DNA of 64,000 nt, from NCBI GenBank assembly GCA_951799425.1, contig OX637397.1, forward strand, positions 4,765,001-4,829,000, written 5' to 3'. The notes under the pieces were generated by a model, which had not been told where the DNA came from, made no database searches, and worked only from the letters and a program-made list of their open reading frames with translations. The position numbers and the translations under genes were made by a program. Of this stretch, positions 47,198 through 60,544 are shown one piece after another. The DNA is from Ilex aquifolium. Taxonomy: Eukaryota; Streptophyta; Magnoliopsida; Aquifoliales; Aquifoliaceae. Positions within the stretch are counted from its first letter, which is position 1, and each line of letters opens with the position of its first letter.

Positions 47198-47400
47198 TTA
47201 ATTATTTTGGTTGGAATCAGCAAATGTGAGTAGCATGGGTTTTTGCTCACCGAGTATTGATGCATTCAGACAAAGTAGGAGGTTATATGTCCTGACATCC
47301 AGTGATTCCGTGGCAGAATAAGAAAATAGCCTAATTCGTTTGAGTCTAACTTCTCTTTCAACAGGCACTTCCTTTCCCTGCCTTCCAACCACAAGCATTG
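47198..47400 (-). other. exon-like open stretch in the Helitron, unrecognised
   Basis: On the minus strand the frame reads HRVPMLVVGRQGKEVPVER, then VRLKRIRLFSYSATES, with coding-like composition. I do not recognise the family. By its position it might be another captured exon, but neither splice border is convincing. Confidence 0.3.
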
Positions 47401-47487
47401 GAACTCTGTGCGAGGGTGCATCCATTTTTGTCTATTTTATTCTGTGTTTTTCAGTTTTTTGATTCTCTTCATGTTTTACATTGCCTT

Positions 47488-47552
47488 AAATTTGGTGGTA
47501 GATCCATATATGCATTACCAAATTTGGTGGTAGATCCATATATGCATTACCA
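47488..47552. repeat. 33-bp direct repeat
   Basis: aaatttggtggtagatccat followed by atatgcattacc occurs twice in succession. Confidence 0.9.
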
Positions 47553-48104
47553 CTGCTGTGTACATGAGTTGATGCTTATTGGCAACTAATAAATATTTGC
47601 TTGACATTAAGGACACAAAAGCATCCTGTGTAAAGTCAGCCATGAATATCTAGCAGCTAAACATAATTTTCTTTTTTCGTTTCCGAAAAACATAATTTTT
47701 TTAGAATCTTGGTGTGAGATTGACAATACTTGTATAATGGCAAAAAGTTGCCGCTGCATCTAAGTGAGAGATAGGGTCTTGTTCACAACCAAATTGACAT
47801 CAATCAATTCTGCCATTTTTTTCAACGTCCAAGGCAGAGCTCTTCAATTCTAACATGTTAATATCTCTATGCCCATGTTCCTCACCTTTTACATCTAATT
47901 CTCTCTACATCCACACGTCTAAATTGGAAAAAGAAGAAAAAGTAATTTCCTTCCCCAATGCCGCCATATCTAGTGTCACCCCTAACTTCTCGTATCCAAA
48001 TCCATACATTATATATCATGAAACTCAACGCCTGATTTGGAAACGGATGAAATATTCAGAACTTCAATATACAATCAAGTTCATCAAACTTTACGAAGAC
48101 ACTG

Positions 48105-48260
48105 TAACATCATAATATTAAGACAAAATCAGGCATAAATTTCAGGCACAATAAACAACCTGTAACAGCATAATATTAAGACAAAATTAGGCACAAAATT
48201 AGGCACAATAAATTTCTATTGTGCATAAATTTCAGGCACAATAAATAACATTTTAACTAA
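48105..48260. repeat. short direct repeats
   Basis: taatattaagacaaaat and aggcacaataaa recur two or three times each in a 150-bp stretch. Confidence 0.7.
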
Positions 48261-48904
48261 CTAAAATGAATCGAAACATAAATTTAATTCATCTCGTCAC
48301 AATTTTAAAGAACAATCAACACACATGTAGAGAACCGTCAAATTCAAACAAATGGCAAACGAACTAAAATCAAACAAAGAGCAAACCACCTATGGTCAAA
48401 ATGTAATCGAAGTCACTGTGCAATACAAAAGAAATACAGCAGAGAATTCCTTTACATCCAATTTTACATTTTTCAAATCCTTCACAAATACCCAAGCAAA
48501 TTTATAATGCCATTGGGACCTAAGAAGGGAAAACCAAAGAAAGAGAGTAGAACCTTAAGGGGGAAACCAATTTGATAAATAAAAAATCCAATTTGAAATT
48601 TCATCAAAGAAAAAATCCAAAAAGGGGGGTATGTTTCCTCAAAAAAAAAAAAACCATTTTAAAATTTCACAAACCCTATTTAACATCCAATTTGAAAACC
48701 CTAAGACTCAAAAACCCAAATTAACACCCAATTATTGTGTGTCCCAAATTAAACATCCAATTGGTTGATTGTGCGTTCATGTGTGTGTGCTGCTGTGGAG
48801 TGTGTGTGTTTGCACTGTTTTTGTGTGTTTGTGTGTTGCTGGGTGTGTTGTGTGAGTGTGTGATTTGTGTGCGTGTGCTGTGGGTTTGTGTGTGTGCGCT
48901 TGAT

Positions 48905-49330
48905 TGGTGAGAGAGATGAAGAAAGAGAGGTGAGATATGTGTGTGTTGTGTGCGTGAGATGAAGAAAAAGAGGTGAGACAGAGAGAGAACGCGGCTGGAG
49001 AGAGAGAGAGAGGAGCTAACCTGGGTGTTTCGTCTTCGCTGGTGGGTACACCGGTGATGGCTAAGCCATGGTAGAGAGAGAGAAGTCGCAGAGAGTGTGC
49101 AGAGAAAGAGAGAAAGATGTGGGTTTGTGTGTGTGCTTGATTGGTGAGAGAGATGAAGAAAGAGAGGTGAGATCTATGTGTGTTGTGTGCGTGAGATGAA
49201 GAAAAAGAGGTGAGACAGAGAGAAAGGAACTAACCTGGGTGTTTCGTCTTCGCTGGTGGGTTCACCGGTGGTGGTTGAGCCATGGCAGAGAGAGAGAAGT
49301 CACAGGGAGTGTGCAGAGAAAGAGAGAGAG
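48905..49330 (-). repeat. ~214-bp tandem duplication containing a leader exon
   Basis: Two copies (about 48.9-49.1 and 49.1-49.33 kb) share gagagagatgaagaaagaga, acctgggtgtttcgtcttcg and accggtg. On the minus strand each has a GA/CT-rich leader, then an ATG (49069 and 49283). The right copy reads MAQPPPVNPPAKTKHP followed by CAG|GTTAGT; the left copy has a TAG at codon 3. This looks like the first exon of a captured gene of unknown identity near the Helitron 5' end. Confidence 0.65.
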
Positions 49331-50828
49331 AAAGGGTGGTGGGCGGCTGACAAACTTGATTTAAGTTTTGGGCGGGATATTTTTATTGTTGTGACGAATT
49401 GTGTGTCGTTGGATCAAAATCAGGATCGTTTAAATGAATAATTTTGAGAGATGTTGGTGGCCGTTGGATGGATAAAATGATTTGAGACCGTCGGCTGTTG
49501 AAGCCGCTCTGTTTTATATTATAGATTATAGATTAGTTAATTTGTAGTTTAACACAACTTTTATTTCATATATTATTCATACACGATAGTATACACATGT
49601 TAAAAAAAATTTATACTCGAATTTTGAGAAAATTTTGACGCTATTTTTAAGAAAATAATAGGTAAAAATTAATTTTAAATTTAGTATAGTGGGATCAATT
49701 TTTTGAAGGCTAGAATCTTATATTTTATCGTGCCTTCAGACTCGGTTTATGACTAATTCTACAATTATGCAGCTGATATTTTTATTTGATGAAAATTTTG
49801 AATCCTATTATTCAATTTCCATCGGGCAGAGGTAAATGAGGTGGGCAAATAATAGATTTTGGAGTCAATTGCCCATTATAACTAGGTCGCACCTGATATC
49901 TCTAATTATTAGAATATTATGGAGATGGAATAAACTTAACTTAATTGGTTTTAACATAACATAATGCAAAGAACATCTAAAATGTGGTAGAAAAAAGTCC
50001 CCAACCCAGATGTCCAGATGGTCAATCAAGACAGTTTGCTACACAAGTAACATTGTCATGGGCGCTTAGTGTCCAACCTAAGGCCATGAGAGTGTCCCAC
50101 CTAGTGTAGTGTTTTAAGAAAAATGATCCAATTTGGTAACCTCACGCCTATTTACTAGCTATTTAGTCCATTGTTTTATTATAAAATATATAGGTAACTT
50201 TGCAAAAACAATCATTCATTATTAGCATTCAACACCTAACTTTTCATTCCACTATTTCCTCCAAACTAAATGTTTATATATGTGTCTTATACTTTATTTT
50301 TTGGATAATTTTTCTTTTTGTAACTGCTGAAGTACAGAACCTTCATCGGTACTTAACAAGGTATCTAGGATAAAAATACCTAGCATTCTAATCCAAACCA
50401 TCTACTTAAAGATCCCATTGCAAACCAAAACTAAACTAGTAAACTGGCTTAGTAAGCCAAATACTAAGCCCCAGGTAAAAGGGCTTTCAAAATTGAAACA
50501 CATCATATTAGATAAGACGTACTAACTACATAGCCATTTTTTCCATAGCCAAGTATACATATGATTCATTCGACACCAAAGTCAAATTCCAGAGATGAAA
50601 ACCTCGTATACATACCAGCTTCACCGCAACCTCATCCCCAGTTTGTACATTGACTCCTGCAACAAATCAAAGCACCAACAATATTGCATCATGCCCAGAA
50701 AAACAAAACCAAAGCAACACATTAAAGTACTTAAAATGCAAATTGATTATACCCAAATAGAGCTCGCCGAAGGATCCACTACCGATCTTCCTCCCAAGCT
50801 TAAACTTCCCCCCAATCACATGATCCAT

Positions 50829-51560
50829 AATTGGATCCCCAAAATCAAAATTATCCTCGAAACTCCAAAAAACACAGTAACTAACTCTTTCTTATTTTCA
50901 AATTTCAAACCAATAAGTCACCATCTCGAAACAGAAGTCTCAAATTCTCAATCAATCATCCACAGCTTAGATCACCAAATCCTCGGATCCTTAAAAGTCC
51001 ACCACTTAGATCATCCAAACTCCCAAATTTATCTGGTAAAATATTTTCCACAAAGAAAAACCCTAATCCCTGTTATCATGTATCAACAAAATAATATTTT
51101 TATACTGAATATAATGAATGAATTAAAACCCTATACGCTATATCATCAGAAAAATGAAACCCAAAATCTGTGACTATTGGAAACCCTAGCTTTCTGATAC
51201 ATTGGTGGAAAAGCTGATAAAACTGTGATGTAATACACACACACACACATACAGAGCCGGATTATGGGGCAATCGCAATAACGGGAAATGCAATTTAGAG
51301 GTAAGAGATGGAATCTAAGGAAAACGAAATCTGCGGGGAAATTTTCGGTGTAGATTCTGCTGCAGGATATGTGCCAGGAAGAACAACAGAGAGAGTTGCG
51401 ATGGAATTGTCTTCAATCAAGCATCTTTAAAAAAGTGGAGAGAGAGAGAATTGTAGAAGGGAAAAAGGTTGTGTTGAAACTACAATGGGGTGGTTTTTGC
51501 TATTGTTGCATTTTTCCAACAACCCGAAAACCGGTAATCCGACCCGAATCACTCAATGGT
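50829..51560 (-). promoter_or_regulatory. 5' UTR and promoter region of the CK1 pseudogene
   Basis: Upstream of the CK1 ATG the minus strand shows CT- and AT-rich leader-like sequence with (GT)n near 51237-51250. The open frame on the plus strand at 50595-51173 is antisense to exons 1 and 2 and has no family features. Confidence 0.5.
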
Positions 51561-52364
51561 AGATCTACCATGAATTAGTAAAGGGCCACTAGTAAATAAT
51601 GGTCCCCTGTGTATCAATAGCAAATAATCAACTAATTAAATTGAGTGAAAATATAATCGAAAGGATTTTGATCGAAATTTGAGATTTGAGAATTCTATAT
51701 TCCAACTCAAATAGTATCTAAATTTCAAGAGAAATATTATTTAGACCTAATTTGGGAACTTAATCAATTATAACTGTTGAATTGAAAGTAAATTCAATCT
51801 AATATTGAAAGTTACAATTATTTCAATGACTGCATTGAATTAATTCTGTAATTCCGTGATTGCTCGAATTTAAATTAAATTAAAACTTCTTTTCTTTTGC
51901 CCAAAAAATGTATAATTACTATATATTTTGCTCGAGGCTCGACTTGGGCTCTGGTTAACCAGCATTATTTGAATTTCTATTTTTTTGTCTTAGAATTCCA
52001 CAAAGACAAAATAAAGTACATATCCAACCTCAAGGAATAGCCCCGTAAAAATAAAGACGAGCTGTACAAACATTCTAAGTTCAAAACTTAACAATTCCCT
52101 TATAGTCAGGCCATAAGAGATTTATTCCTCATAAATTTTCTAATCCAATCGATGGCCCATCTTAAAAGAGACGAATTGCCACAAAGTTTCTCAAATCTGA
52201 TCCTTGCATCATCTGATCTCGACTGGGTTAGCATGGAATGAGGTTAGATAATTTTCTCCCTTTTTCTTTTTCCACATCTATGGATTGATGCTTACAATGC
52301 TCAATTTGGCATTGGTCGTAGTGTTTTTGAGGCACCGAGGAACAAGGTGTATACTGACTGGAAT
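51561..52364. other. intergenic, no gene seen
   Basis: 51730-51850 resembles the small fold-back MITE words of 25.45 kb (cttaatcaattataactgttg). Nothing else was recognised. Confidence 0.5.
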
Positions 52365-52377
52365 AACTAAGTGTGGT
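52365..52377. repeat. SINE target-site duplication, left
   Basis: AACTAAGTGTGGT, repeated exactly at 52621-52633. Confidence 0.9.
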
Positions 52378-52620
52378 ACCGAGTAGGGTGGTCTAGTGGT
52401 GGTACCGGCCTTACTCCTCACCTACAGGTTGGGAGTTCGAGTCCTGTAGTCCCCATTAGGGCTTGGTGGTTGGCCGCTATGCTAGCCTAGCTAGGTCTGG
52501 TCCCGAGAGGTGCTCCAGGCGCGGTCAGGGGCCTTATGATCCCACCGGTGAGGGCCTAACGGGGTGGTCGCTGGGCGCTCTTCCTTGCCCCCACCCCTTT
52601 TTTTTTCTCAACAAAAAAAA
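52378..52620 (+). mobile_element. tRNA-derived SINE, 243 bp
   Basis: The head has gggtggtctagtggtggtac (A-box) and gggagttcgagtcctg (B-box). A tRNA-unrelated body follows, then a tail ttttttctcaacaaaaaaaa. A 13-bp duplication flanks it. The tail and A-box match the minus-strand SINE at 19341-19611. Confidence 0.9.
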
Positions 52621-52704
52621 AACTAAGTGTGGTGAATTGGGTTTCGACATGTTGAAAATGTTTTCTCGCTTCATATTATCTCACACGATATTTGACTCAT
52701 CCTG

Positions 52705-52864
52705 TATACGATGTTTGTGTTTATGATTATTTATCTTGTGCCACTAAGCGATATAATCATCCGGGCAATGAACCACAAATGGGATATACGATGTTTGTGT
52801 GTATGATTATTTATCTTGCGCCACTAAGCGATATAATCATCTGGGCAATGAACCACAAATGGGG
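52705..52864. repeat. 80-bp tandem duplication
   Basis: tatacgatgtttgtgt to ccacaaatggg is present twice in tandem with four or five differences. Confidence 0.9.
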
Positions 52865-54201
52865 TGTAATGCCAAATCATCTTCTGTAAGAATTTCATAC
52901 CAATCCATTTTGATAGACACAACCGTATCCATATACCCAAAATCCACAAGGTTCTAGTTTGCACTTTGAGTGAGGTGGCAGCACACACAGCATGATGGCT
53001 TGTTGGCTTTTGTGACACATGTTATTTTAAGGTTTTAGAAGAAACATGAGACAATTTTTTGCTGCCTAAAATGCACTCTTTGATTTTCTTTCTACATAAA
53101 TCCTTAATAAAAAAAACTTCGACCAAGTTACAATTAAGTGGCCAGTAACTGTAGCAATCCCTTTAAAAAAAAAAAGAAAATCCACAATTTGTTGTTTTGT
53201 TTCCTTGATCAAGAATCAAGAAACAAAAATGGAGAGAAAAAAAAGCATCATCTAGTGCACAAGGCTCTAGCCACTTCGGGGTCTGAGGCATTTCATACAA
53301 AAATGCTAAACCTACATCAAACAAATTGTCCCAGAAGGCATGTTAATACTCCAGCATCAAACCACTACCCCGTAGTGAATTTTGAACATATAATGAAGAA
53401 ATCCACAGGTCATCTACACCAAGTTAAAATGACTTCAAAAATATAACAGAAGAATTTCGCTATTCAAAATGTAAACACAATCCACAACATTAACACCAAA
53501 GAAAGAAAGTTCCAATAAGAAATACTACAGCACTTGCAAAATGAACATAAACACAACAACATAAGTATGAATCTTACTCTATTCCTTCCTAAAATCAGAA
53601 ATAGGGGCCTTATCAAAACGTAGGAATGAATTCGATGTTTGTTATAACATAATCTACGAAAACCCAATAATTTGTTTTACGCAGATACCAACACACACAA
53701 TGAAGAATTTTAGGTATTCAGAGCCATACCAACCACATCAAATAAAATATACTTAAGGAACTTTTGGAAAAAGTGAAAAATTCATCAAGCAAATAAAATA
53801 TAATAAATCCAATCGACCAAGACATCGTATTCATTAACTTCTTTATGTCCTTTTTCCCTCACTTTGTCGTATATGAACGGAGGGGTTTTAGCATTCAGAT
53901 ACGTAAAACTCAGAAACAAACCTATAAGACCGTATAAATATAACAAGACGTGTATAAATTTAGATTAGAAGAGTAAAATTCAAGAAACGTTTGATCAATT
54001 TTAGGGTTTTTATACAGGCAGTGAGTTTAGGGTTTTTGAATTCAATGTTCACCACAACACATTACTTTGAAATTGAAACTAACCATACATACGTGTATGT
54101 GTGTTTATCGGAGAATTACCTGCATATTCACTTCTCGGACACACTGAGCCAACGAGAGAGAGAGAGAGAGAACCTATTTTTACCGCTCATTTATCTCCAC
54201 A
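52865..54201. other. intergenic, no gene seen
   Basis: AT-rich sequence without recognisable exons. The open frames at 53138-53446 and 53991-54239 have no conserved features; the second runs into the Helitron end. Confidence 0.5.
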
Positions 54202-54395
54202 CTAGAAATAACCCGTGCCTGAAGGCACAATGTACCTAAAAAAAATTGAATATTAAATTTGAACGCAAAATAATCAAGCACTGAACTCGAAAACACGAAA
54301 TAAACACGCCCTATATCACATGTCTAAAGGCACTATAAACACGAAATAATCAAACCACACTCAAACAATTTCGGAATTAGCATCCAACGAAACAC

Positions 54396-54464
54396 CTTAG
54401 ACACAGCGGTTTGTGCAACTAATCTAAGGGCAGTAGCTGGCAGTCCTTCAATCTCTCTCTTGTC
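54396..54464 (-). pseudogene. captured oligopeptidase exon, partial second copy
   Basis: Reads DKREIEGLPATALRLVAQTA then VSK before AAG|GTGTTT. It is the distal half of the exon seen at 44693-44836. AQTAVSK here is closer to the family wording than AHTAVFK of the other copy, so neither fragment simply descends from the other in its present state. Confidence 0.8.
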
Positions 54465-54499
54465 TGAGTGCCAATTCCACACAATTATACTAACTTACT

Positions 54500-54745
54500 A
54501 AGGAAGAAACCCAATATGGTCAAATAAGCAACGACATTGGGCAAATAACCCAATTCATATCCACCAAAAGCATCATCAACAAATCCAATGAGCACCCAAA
54601 TCATATCTCAACAATACAGAGGAAAAATATATGTCAATATAGTCAAGTAAGCAACTATATTGGGCAAATAACCCAATTCATATCCACCAAAAGCATCATC
54701 AACAAATCCAATGAACTCCCACGTCATATCTCAACAATACAAAGG
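54500..54745. repeat. ~123-bp tandem duplication
   Basis: gcaaataacccaattcatat and ccaccaaaagcatcatcaac recur at a spacing of 123 bp. Confidence 0.9.
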
Positions 54746-54985
54746 AAAAATATAATGTCAACATCAAAATTGAACCGAAAAAACACAAAACTCCACACCG
54801 TCCAATTATGGGTCTTCGCCAATCTCCTTGCCGGTGCATGTATGCAGTATGCTACATTGGCTCAAGGCCGAACCGCCAATGTGGTAGCGAAAATTTCTGC
54901 GATTAAAAAAACATATAACAAAACCATTAAAAAATGAGATAACCTTTGAGATGACCTATAATAAATACTAAAATACATTGCCCCT

Positions 54986-55153
54986 TGTTAAGAGTATTAG
55001 GGTAGTATGTGTAGATTGTCTATAGTAAGAGGGTGTATGTGTAATTATTATTATTGTGAGTTAACTATAAATACAAGTGATATATGAGAGCTAGGTTAAG
55101 TTTTTAACCTCTCTCTTTCTCTCTAATATTATGTTAATCCTCCAAACTTAACA
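54986..55153 (+). repeat. 5' LTR of a copia element, 168 bp
   Basis: It starts TGTTAAG and ends CTTAACA, perfect inverted ends, and is followed at once by the primer binding site. A TATA-like taactataaatac lies at 55060-55072. No second LTR was found in the window. Confidence 0.85.
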
Positions 55154-55165
55154 TGGTATCAGAGC
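55154..55165 (+). other. tRNA-iMet primer binding site
   Basis: TGGTATCAGAGC, the standard primer binding site of plant copia elements, directly after the LTR. Confidence 0.9.
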
Positions 55166-57215
55166 ATTACGATCATAAATATATACTCTGAATAAATTAA
55201 TTTTTTCGTGGTCTGTGTTGATCGTTTGTGGCGTCTGTGTTGATCGTTGGTGGTGGTTGGTGGTGGTCTGTGTTGTTCGTTGTGTTGTATTGTGCTAGTC
55301 GACGTTGGTGGTAGTCAACTGGTGTAGTATTGTTGTGGTGTTGTCGTTCGTTGCAGGTGGTGTCGAAGGCACAGTCGTGGTGGTGGCTGTAGTACTGTTG
55401 AGGTACTGTTTGTTGACTGCCTGTGGTGGTGGTGAGGCAGGCGAAGGCTGCTGTGGTGGTTGTCTGTGGTGGTGGTTGTCGAGGCAGTCGAAGACCTGGT
55501 CGCGATCGACTGTGGTGGTGGTGTACTGTGGTGGTGTGGCTGCTGTGGTGGTGTGTGCTGCCTTGCGCCGTCGCAGACCAGAGGGCTCCCCTGGAACCCT
55601 AATTGGAGAAGACGAAGGATCCAGACCCGACTCCACGTTCTGGATCTGATCGGGTCAAGCCCGAACTTTAATTATTTTAAGTCCAACGGTCCGGTTCAGG
55701 ATCTCAAACCGGTCCGGTTCAGTGCTCCAGCCCGGTTCAACGGTCCAGCAGGTTTAACAGTCCGGTTCAGCGATCCAGGAGCATAATCCGGTCCGGTTCA
55801 GCGGTTCAGGAGCTCCAGCAGTCCGGTTCAGTGGTTCCAGCCCAGTTTTCAGGCCGGTTCAGTAGTTCTAGCCCAGTTTTCAGACCGGTTCAGGCCCGGT
55901 TCATTAAGTTTTAGACCGGTTCAGGCCGGTTCCACCTGTTTTGTCACCTGATTAGTGATCCAACAATCTTCTCTTCTTCGGTTCAGCAGTGCAGTAGGTG
56001 ATTCTTGTCCGGTTCAGTGATCTAGTGCTTTTCTTTTTCTATTTGCTGCACTTATGGAACCCAAGCAAGACACTGGGTTGGTTACTATTACACGAGAGGA
56101 GTATGCTCAGTTCCTGTCCCAACAACAGGCTGTTACATCTCCCTCCACTGCTACTTTTGCACAGTCAGGTACTACTTCCACTTGTTTATTGTCCTCCACT
56201 CACAGTCCTTGAATTATATACTCTGGTGCTTCTGATCACATGACTGGTGCGTCTAGTATTTTTTTCTACTTATCAGCCTACTAGTTCCACACGTAGTGTC
56301 ACTCTTGCTAATGGTACTTGTTCTAAAGTTTCAGGTTTGGAGACTACTCACTTGAGTCCTGATATGTTCCTATCTTCCGTGTTATTTGTTCCTCAGTTTC
56401 CTTTTAGTTTACTTTCCATTAGCAAGATTACCCGTTCTCTCAATTGTTCCATAACCTTTTATCCGTCCTATTGTGTTTTTCAGGATCTCAAGACGAAGAG
56501 GAAGATTGGTACGGGACATGAAGCTGGTGGCTTATATTACCTTGATTTTGACTCACCTACTCGGGCTCTACAAACCTCGTTGTCTCCTTTTCAATGGCAT
56601 TGTCGTCTTGGACATCCTTCTCTCCAGAATCTGAAACGTCAAGTTCTCAGTCTTAGTGGTGTGTCATCTTTGTCTTGTGAAGCTTGTCAACTTAGTAAGC
56701 ATTACCGTGTGTCATTTCCGTCTAGAGTCAATAATCGTGTGTCTAGTCCATTTGAGTTGGTACATTCTGATGTATGGGGTCCCATAAAGAATATTTCATC
56801 TAATAAATATCCATATTTTGTGTCATTTGTGGATGACTATTCTCGTGTGACTTGGTTGTTTTTTATGAAAGCTCGGTCTAAATTATTCTCTATATTTGAA
56901 ATCTTTCGTAAGGAAATCAAAACTCAGTATGGTTGTCGTATACGTACTTTACGTTCTGATAATGCTCGGGAATATGAATCTGATCCTTTTTCAGCTTATC
57001 TTAGTAAAACTGGCATTATTCATCAGACTCCTTGTGCTTACACATCTCCACAGAACGGTGTTGCTGAACGCAAAAACTGTCATTTGTTGGAAGTCACCCG
57101 TGCCCTGTTATTCCAGATGAATATTCCCCGATATTTTTGGAGTGATGTTGTTCTTACTGCTTGTCACCTTATTAACCGTATGTCATCCTCTGTGTTAAAT
57201 GGGCAAATTAATTAA
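55166..57215 (+). pseudogene. copia internal region: gag/protease remnant and integrase, truncated
   Basis: 55200-55560 is a GTG/GGT-rich degraded leader and 55670-55970 a repeat of ggttcag words, with no gag frame preserved. From about 56050 the frame resumes with TREEYAQFLSQQQ. It then shows a stop in place of Trp and YSGASDHMTG, where the protease active site is normally DSGASxHM. A frameshift near 56250 leads to an open frame to 57215. This holds the pre-integrase zinc motif (WHCRLGHPS to CEACQLSKH), the integrase core aspartates in HSDVWGP and LRSDNAREY, and the glutamate in SPQNGVAERKN. The frame ends just after HLINRMSSSVLNGQ. Reverse transcriptase, RNase H and the 3' LTR are absent, so the element cannot move by itself. 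Confidence 0.88.
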
Positions 57216-57415
57216 TCAGACAGTCAATAATTTATCATATGTTGATACTTATTTTTACAGATAATAGTTAGAGTAGATATTTAATATCAATTAATATTAA
57301 GTTCTAACAAATTAAACCTGATGTTTAATTTAATTATATTCACTACCCTAATACTTTTTTTATATATATATAAATACCCTAACACTGAAAGTAATAGAAG
57401 GTTTCACAAGCCGAC

Positions 57416-57456
<41 letters not shown>

Positions 57457-58534
57457 CCAAATCCAAGCAGAGATTTCAATTTTGTAATTGTTAATGATAT
57501 CAGTACACTTGATAGTGAGGAGATAATTACATTAGAAACAACAACCGTGACAGTGTAAACAGTTTCTGCAGCTTGAAGAAAGGAGAAAAATTACACATCA
57601 ACTACAAAAAAAATTAAAATCTACACTTCTGGAAAATAATGTAAAAACATCAAGATCCACACATCCAAAACTGGTTTCACCATAAGAGCTTTCACTGTAA
57701 ATTTCTCTTTTCAAATGAAAGCAGACCCAACAAAAGCTGTTCATTTGGAAAGAATTTAATCCTGTTTGGTTGACTTGACTATGGTCATTTGATGGAGATC
57801 ACCCCTTTCATTCTGGGGTGACAGAGGGATGGTACCATTCGAGCCGTTTTTATAAACATATTAGTGAGGAGGCAACGGATTGAGAAAGCTCCCTTAAGAA
57901 GAAGCAGAACCCGACTCGTCGTCGGCTGTAACATGCAAACACAAGGAGAAATTACACAACATAGACGCGTTGATACAGTATACCTCAAACAATACAATAG
58001 GTATACTGCAAGTGATTCAGTTTGAATTGATGGTATTCTGTCCCAAACTTGCTCTTCCTCCTGCCATCTCTAGTTGAAAAGATGTTCACCTTGGTGAACT
58101 ATCTGTACTATTAAGAGCTTTTTTTTTTTTTTGGATAAGGAGAGAGTGGAGATTATGGCACAAAGAATATTACAACCTCCATGCACTAAATGACAAAAAA
58201 GAAGTGAGAATAAAACCCCTAATTCCTGCTCTAATAACTGAGACTAGTTAGATCCACCTCTTACACCCTATTTTTTGTGGATCTACCAAAATAATGGGAA
58301 TTTAAGGGACCTAAGGCCCCATAGAAATAGACGATTGGAATGCCTGAACTTTGCAATGAATTAAAAGAGTCAAAACAGTCCCTACTCTGAAATTCCAAGA
58401 TCAAAGTGATATCATGTGGAATTCAAGAAATGCTAAAGATTTTATTAGGTTTGAGATTGCAATATTCTAGGATCTCTGAAATCATAAGATGCTTTTGATA
58501 AACAAAAGAAATGAAAATGTCGGAGACTACAAAC
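57216..58534. other. intergenic, (GT)n(GA)n and no gene seen
   Basis: 57415-57455 is a GT/GA microsatellite. I looked on the minus strand for the next NDR-kinase exon and did not find it. The frames at 57785-57997 and 58511-58717 show no family features. Confidence 0.5.

Positions 58535-60544
<2,010 letters not shown>

Larger units (their letters stand above)
44424..49525 (-). mobile_element. 5.1-kb non-autonomous Helitron carrying host exons
   Basis: On the minus strand the element starts A|TCTATAATATAAAAC (49525) and ends with a hairpin (ccgtgc attca ggtacgg), a short spacer GTTATCC and CTAG|T at 44424. 5' TC, 3' hairpin plus CTRR and insertion between A and T are the defining Helitron features. 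An alternative 5' start seven bases further out (49532) cannot be excluded. No Rep/helicase is present. Inside, all in the Helitron's own orientation, are a leader exon (two copies near 49.05 and 49.26 kb), two exons of a FAD-dependent oxidoreductase (46.5 and 45.35 kb) and one oligopeptidase exon (44.77 kb). The element lies in intron 2 of the CK1 pseudogene. Confidence 0.85.
54202..54985 (-). mobile_element. 3' end of a second Helitron
   Basis: On the minus strand the sequence ends with the hairpin gtgcc ttca ggcac, spacer GGGTTATTT and CTAG|T at 54202. This matches the terminus of the 44.4-kb Helitron in type and spacing. The first 260 bp inward are homologous to that element, including an oligopeptidase exon fragment. 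The copia LTR at 54986 ends the recognisable element. The 5' terminus was not found. Confidence 0.75.

Noticed and set aside
50595..51173. 192-residue plus-strand open frame
   Set aside because: It is antisense to casein kinase 1 exons 1 and 2 and their leader, whose splice sites and motifs are on the minus strand.
55295..55786. Open frames on both strands in the copia leader (up to 114 residues)
   Set aside because: They consist of Val/Gly/Cys or Thr/Pro runs produced by GTG/GGT repeats and overlap on opposite strands; no conserved motif.
57216..58534. Remaining C-terminal NDR kinase exons
   Set aside because: I searched the minus strand for the WWSLG, PPFYSD and C-terminal hydrophobic motifs and found none.
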